From Ziziphus jujuba (taxonomy: Eukaryota > Streptophyta > Magnoliopsida > Rosales > Rhamnaceae): a DNA stretch of 64,000 nucleotides. The notes beneath the pieces are model-generated. The model was not told the DNA's origin. It was given only the letters and a program-made list of their open reading frames with translations, and searched no databases. The stretch lies in contig NC_083379.1 in the NCBI RefSeq assembly GCF_031755915.1, positions 16,167,501 through 16,231,500 on the forward strand. Direction: 5' to 3'. The position numbers and the translations under genes are program-made. Shown here piece by piece: positions 60,801-64,000 of this stretch; the first letter of the stretch is position 1; the number at the start of each line of letters is the position of its first letter.

Positions 60801-63800
60801 AAAGTTACTAGAGAGAAAGCTAATATCTTCAATAATTATAAGTTCATAAACTTCTATTTACCTAAAAAGCAAAATAGAAGTGGCTAACTGAAGAATGTCT
60901 AATGGACTTGAGAAAACAAAGTAAACATAAAGAACAGTAGTGCGTACTTTAGATCCATGTACAACAACCCTAAAACTTTGTGATGAACTTTTATAAAGCT
61001 GATCCAACTTCTCCCTCCAAGTTGCAGCTTCATTGTCCTTTGGTACAGGTTCAGCAAAGACAAGTTTTCCTAAGAATTAGTGATTTTGAAAAGGATATAT
61101 TAGGTTTATTTACAAGCTTATAAATTAACAAAACATTATATATACTCTCTCTAACACATCAAACTTACCGAGATTTTTGTATATTTCTTCACATTGATCT
61201 AATGTCATTAGCTTAACACCAAGGGCAATAGCAAGCATGCCACCAGTTGATGTGCCGCATATAAGGTCAAACAACTCATGTATCGGTTTTCCAGTGCCCT
61301 TCTCAATTTCTTTAAGAATTTGCACAGTTGCCAACCCTTTCATACCACCACCATCCATTGACAGTATGCGTAGTCCTTGCTTTGGCACCTGCCTTCCCCT
61401 TATAGCACGTCGTAGATTTTCATTCTCCCCTGAAAAGTCACTAAATGAATAGAGCTTACCATGCTGATAAATAAAAAGAAAGATAAATAAATTTGACCAA
61501 GAAGACAAACCAAGAATTGCCAAGGCACGAGCTGCAGCTTTGTTCACACGTGGCTCAGGTGCAACTGTCAAGCGCAACAAAAGCTCCCGCAAACTTTCAG
61601 AAGTAACCAGAAGCTGGCGATTCTCCAAACAAAAGGCCAAATTTCCAACTGCTAACAAAGCTAACCTTTGCACCTAATGATAAACAAACCTTAAGTATTA
61701 AAATACACTCAGAAGAAGGAAACTGAAGTAGTACTTTGCAAGGAGGAATTAGACACTTGCCTCAGGGTTCTTGTGGGCACATAAAAATTTTAATGACTTT
61801 AGCACATCCTTGGTCAACATCTTCTGAGATACAGTATCAGATGCAAAAGCCAGCTTCACCACAACTTGCAATACGGAAATTACTTCCTCCGTTGAAACAG
61901 ATCTCAATACTGTTTCAATGGGTTGCATGATTTCAGATTTTATCAACTGCATTGCAATGGAGACATCTGCAGCAAGAGATGAAAGGGCAGAACATGCTTG
62001 TTCAACCTGCCATAAGTAGCAGCTATTGAGACAGTGCCTACAGAAGAGTTAATGAACCAGAGAAAGCATAATCCTAATAGCTAGAAACTACCAACATACC
62101 ACATGACGGTCGTCACTAGTTATCATACTTATAAGCTGCCTCACTGCATTCTCATCTTTACCAACAACTACACGATTCCCATGGTCTTGCATTATCTTTG
62201 CAAGTGCAGATGCTAGTAAGGGGTGATGACAAGAAGAAAAACGAAATATAAGAGAGAAGAAGGCACTCAGCTTATGCCTAGATGCAGTAAAGTAAGAACT
62301 GTTTTCCATCTGCAGTTACAAGAAAAATTTAGTTTAACAAAATATATTATCTGTACTTGAGATGTTTGGAGTCAAATATTACTGGCTTGGTTAGTCACTA
62401 CCTCTATCTGTACGTTCACTGATCTCAAATTTTCATCTGCCACAATCCTCATATTTGCAAGAGACAAATGGCGAAGTTTATGAAGTGGCAAGATTTCAGG
62501 AAGAAATTCAAGAGGATTACCAAATAACCTAAGAACCCTCAACTCAGCCATAGCCCTGCCACAAAACTGGAGAGAACCATTAGACCCAGAATTGATTATT
62601 GGTGTCAAATAATTAGTCTAGACAAATATGTTTAACTGCATATAAAATGACCTGAAATCAAGGAGAGGCCGAACAAGCTTGTTGTGTTCCAATGACAATT
62701 CCACCAGTTTGACACACTGTCTCAATTCAACTGCTTGCATTTCCAGCAAAATAAGCAAATAGAAACATAAGAGAGACTGAACTCCAAACCATTGGTTTGA
62801 ATCTCTTTCAGTATAATGTGCCATGAGAAGATTTAAATTAGAGATGTAAAAGGTTCTATGCTAACCAGGTACGGAAGTCAACATGTTATAGTCTACCCTC
62901 AGCACTTTTAAGCTTCTCAGCTCACCAAGCTCAGATGGCAAAAGTGATAGCCTGTTGTTATCAAGGTATAGCTTCTCAAGAATGGGCAAGCGAGTGAGCT
63001 CTATGGGCAATACCTGTCAGTTGGTGTGCAAGCAATAAAATAAGAATTTCTCAACATTAAACCTTAATGAAAATCATTACAAAAACCTATTTGCACTTAT
63101 TGCGCATCCAGACTACAAGACAAGACAATGTACCTTTCTAACAAAAATTTAGCGTAAAAATTATTTCAAACTTTTAAAGGAATTATGGAGTTGAGGATTG
63201 CTATTAATGTAGTATTACAAAGAGTAGAAAGCTCCAAATATATTAAAATTAATTTGCATAATCTACTCTTAGAATTAGTTTGAAATGGACTTCGTTGGGT
63301 ATAGCGTATAAGAATTTCTACTTTTTTCCATTGCAAAAATGATTTAAGAAGCACGATTCAAGATCCCAAAACTATGAGAATTTCCAAGAATTCAAGCACA
63401 ATATCGAATAGCATTAAAATAAATAAATAAAATAGGAAATAAAAAAATAAATTTTGAAAATCAGAATTCTATCGGAGTATAAAATAGTACAAACTCATAT
63501 TTTCGATCAACAAAATTTCTAAAAAGCATAACAAATTAAATACTAACCGACAAGCCACAGCCACAAAGATTGAGCAAAGTGACGCTCTTCCAATGCTCGC
63601 CACAACCAGACACACCATCCCCGACTCCCGGCATTGTCGACGAAAGGCTCGACCGCAACAATCGCGTCAAAACCCCAGTGCCATCGTTCTGCTGGCCAGA
63701 GCCGGTCGTCTTGGACAAGGTCACAGCCCTCAACGGCTCTCTCCTCCTCAGCACCTTCATATCCACACACACATTCGCTTCTTGTCCCTCCTCTCCGCTC

Positions 63801-64000
63801 CTGAACTCCACGACCACCGTGTCCTGCGGCAACGGCAGTGCAACCATGAGCTGCGACTGGAGCCTAAGAGCGACCTGATCCTCATCGTCGCCGGCCGACC
63901 AATCCAAATCAATCCGAAACCCCAGTTCTTGATCCTGAGACAATATGGAAGGCGAAGGCGACGAAGACGCCGAAGCAGACGACACTGACGAGCACGAAGA
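54885..64000 (-). CDS. PLA1 (pPLA-I): Patatin-related phospholipase A I (LRR-ARM-patatin), 5' end outside window
   Basis: Eighteen exons on the minus strand: 64000(partial)-63548, 63013-62866, 62730-62652, 62555-62402, 62309-62100, 62006-61761, 61673-61511, 61429-61169, 61069-60948, 60504-60343, 60107-59915, 59783-59647, 58786-58648, 58384-58178, 58048-57577, 57499-57286, 57201-57112, 55331-54885. They give 1298 visible residues. Leucine-rich repeats cover about 150-280 and ARM-like helices 280-485. The patatin domain follows, with DGGGMKG (510-516), nucleophile motif GTSTG (543-547, Ser545) and DGA (737-739), a complete Ser-Asp dyad. The C-terminal 450 residues are specific to this subfamily. 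pPLA-I hydrolyses galactolipids and phospholipids and affects basal jasmonate and defence. The frame is open to the edge without an ATG, so the start lies beyond 64000. Intron 6 has a GC donor; several introns carry tandem duplications. Confidence 0.95.
58072..58095. repeat. (AT)n microsatellite in pPLA-I intron 14
   Basis: About twelve AT units, just intronic of the exon starting at 58048. Confidence 0.9.
58458..58580. repeat. 57-bp tandem duplication in pPLA-I intron 13
   Basis: Units begin CATGATGTTATAATTTTAAT at 58458 and 58515, and a third partial unit starts at 58572. The two full copies (58458-58514, 58515-58571) appear identical, pointing to a recent event. Confidence 0.95.
58783..58938. 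repeat. 78-bp tandem duplication covering a 3' splice site
   Basis: Units 58783-58860 and 58861-58938 align with about a dozen changes. The first contains the functional acceptor of pPLA-I exon 13 (TTGCAG|GCACG). The second holds a decayed copy (TTGTAG|GCACA). Confidence 0.9.
60131..60264. repeat. 67-bp tandem duplication in pPLA-I intron 10
   Basis: Units 60131-60197 and 60198-60264 share AATAATAAAATCAATAAAC and the following GAAACTTAA...TTCAATATGAATA, differing at about seven positions. Confidence 0.9.
60546..60583. repeat. (GA)n tract followed by a 16-base G run
   Basis: Eleven GA units, then about 16 G in a row, in pPLA-I intron 9. Long homopolymer G is prone to sequencing error. Confidence 0.9.

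Noticed and set aside
63536..63985. Treating 63985 as the pPLA-I start
   Set aside because: The codon there is GTG, and the frame continues open to base 64000, so the true start lies outside the window.
63593..63988. Plus-strand Arg/His-rich ORF of 131 codons at the right edge
   Set aside because: Antisense to pPLA-I exon 1; the Arg runs come from TCG/TCC Ser codons on the coding strand.
1..64000. CRISPR arrays, prokaryotic operons, integrated viral genes, organellar insertions
   Set aside because: No spaced direct repeats, no prokaryotic gene runs, no polymerase/capsid/integrase frames, and no recognisable chloroplast or mitochondrial genes were seen.

Overview
The window is nuclear DNA from a flowering plant, most likely a eudicot. 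The genes are split by AT-rich introns with plant-type GT-AG and a few GC-AG borders. There is a plant nuclear tRNA-Trp, and every recognisable protein belongs to a plant family. I cannot name the species from the sequence alone. I saw no bacterial operon, CRISPR array, intact transposon or viral gene.

Layout, left to right. MED21 (+, 1613-3649) faces an RBP45-type three-RRM poly(U)-binding protein (-, 5084-8745). About 1.9 kb further on is an intronless MYND zinc-finger protein (+, 10635-12527). Next come a class V-type small heat-shock protein (+, 14049-14633) and a 20-exon plant ASPM-like protein with CH, IQ and ARM-like parts (-, 17090-26332). The ASPM-like gene shares a divergent intergenic promoter of about 0.8 kb with a Derlin-2 type ERAD protein (+, 27126-29909). 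A TOM1-type seven-transmembrane protein (-, 31090-35890) follows. A gene-poor stretch of about 7.4 kb (35891-43253) holds decayed repeats and an unexplained promoter-like island. Then come tRNA-Trp(CCA) (43254-43325), an intronless PPR336-like mitochondrial PPR protein (+, 43644-44831), mitochondrial cardiolipin synthase (-, 46623-49168), an RLCK-VII/PBL kinase (+, 49715-51834), a small uncharacterised protein (-, 52876-53217), and the LRR-ARM-patatin lipase pPLA-I (-, from 54885 to beyond the right edge, start codon not in the window).

Exon models were built by hand from reading frame, splice sites and family knowledge. In every complete spliced gene the exon lengths sum to a whole number of codons. 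The gene set is housekeeping: transcription, RNA binding, spindle/calmodulin functions, ER quality control, mitochondrial lipid and translation, and lipid signalling. These genes do not form a pathway or operon. The order TOM1 - Derlin-2 - ASPM - class V sHSP, and the trio PPR336 - RLCK - pPLA-I, match neighbourhoods I recall from Arabidopsis chromosomes 4 and 1. The arrangement therefore looks like conserved ancestral gene order.

The most unusual observations are: three GC-AG introns among 71 inferred introns, all in-frame with AG|GCAAGT donors; two short tandem duplications (31 bp and 78 bp) that each copy a 3' splice site; a possible miRNA-like foldback at 4214-4290; a cysteine-rich antisense ORF inside a Derlin intron; and an isolated cluster of promoter motifs at 37.3-37.5 kb with no gene attached. 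I did not find a convincing new multi-gene system.
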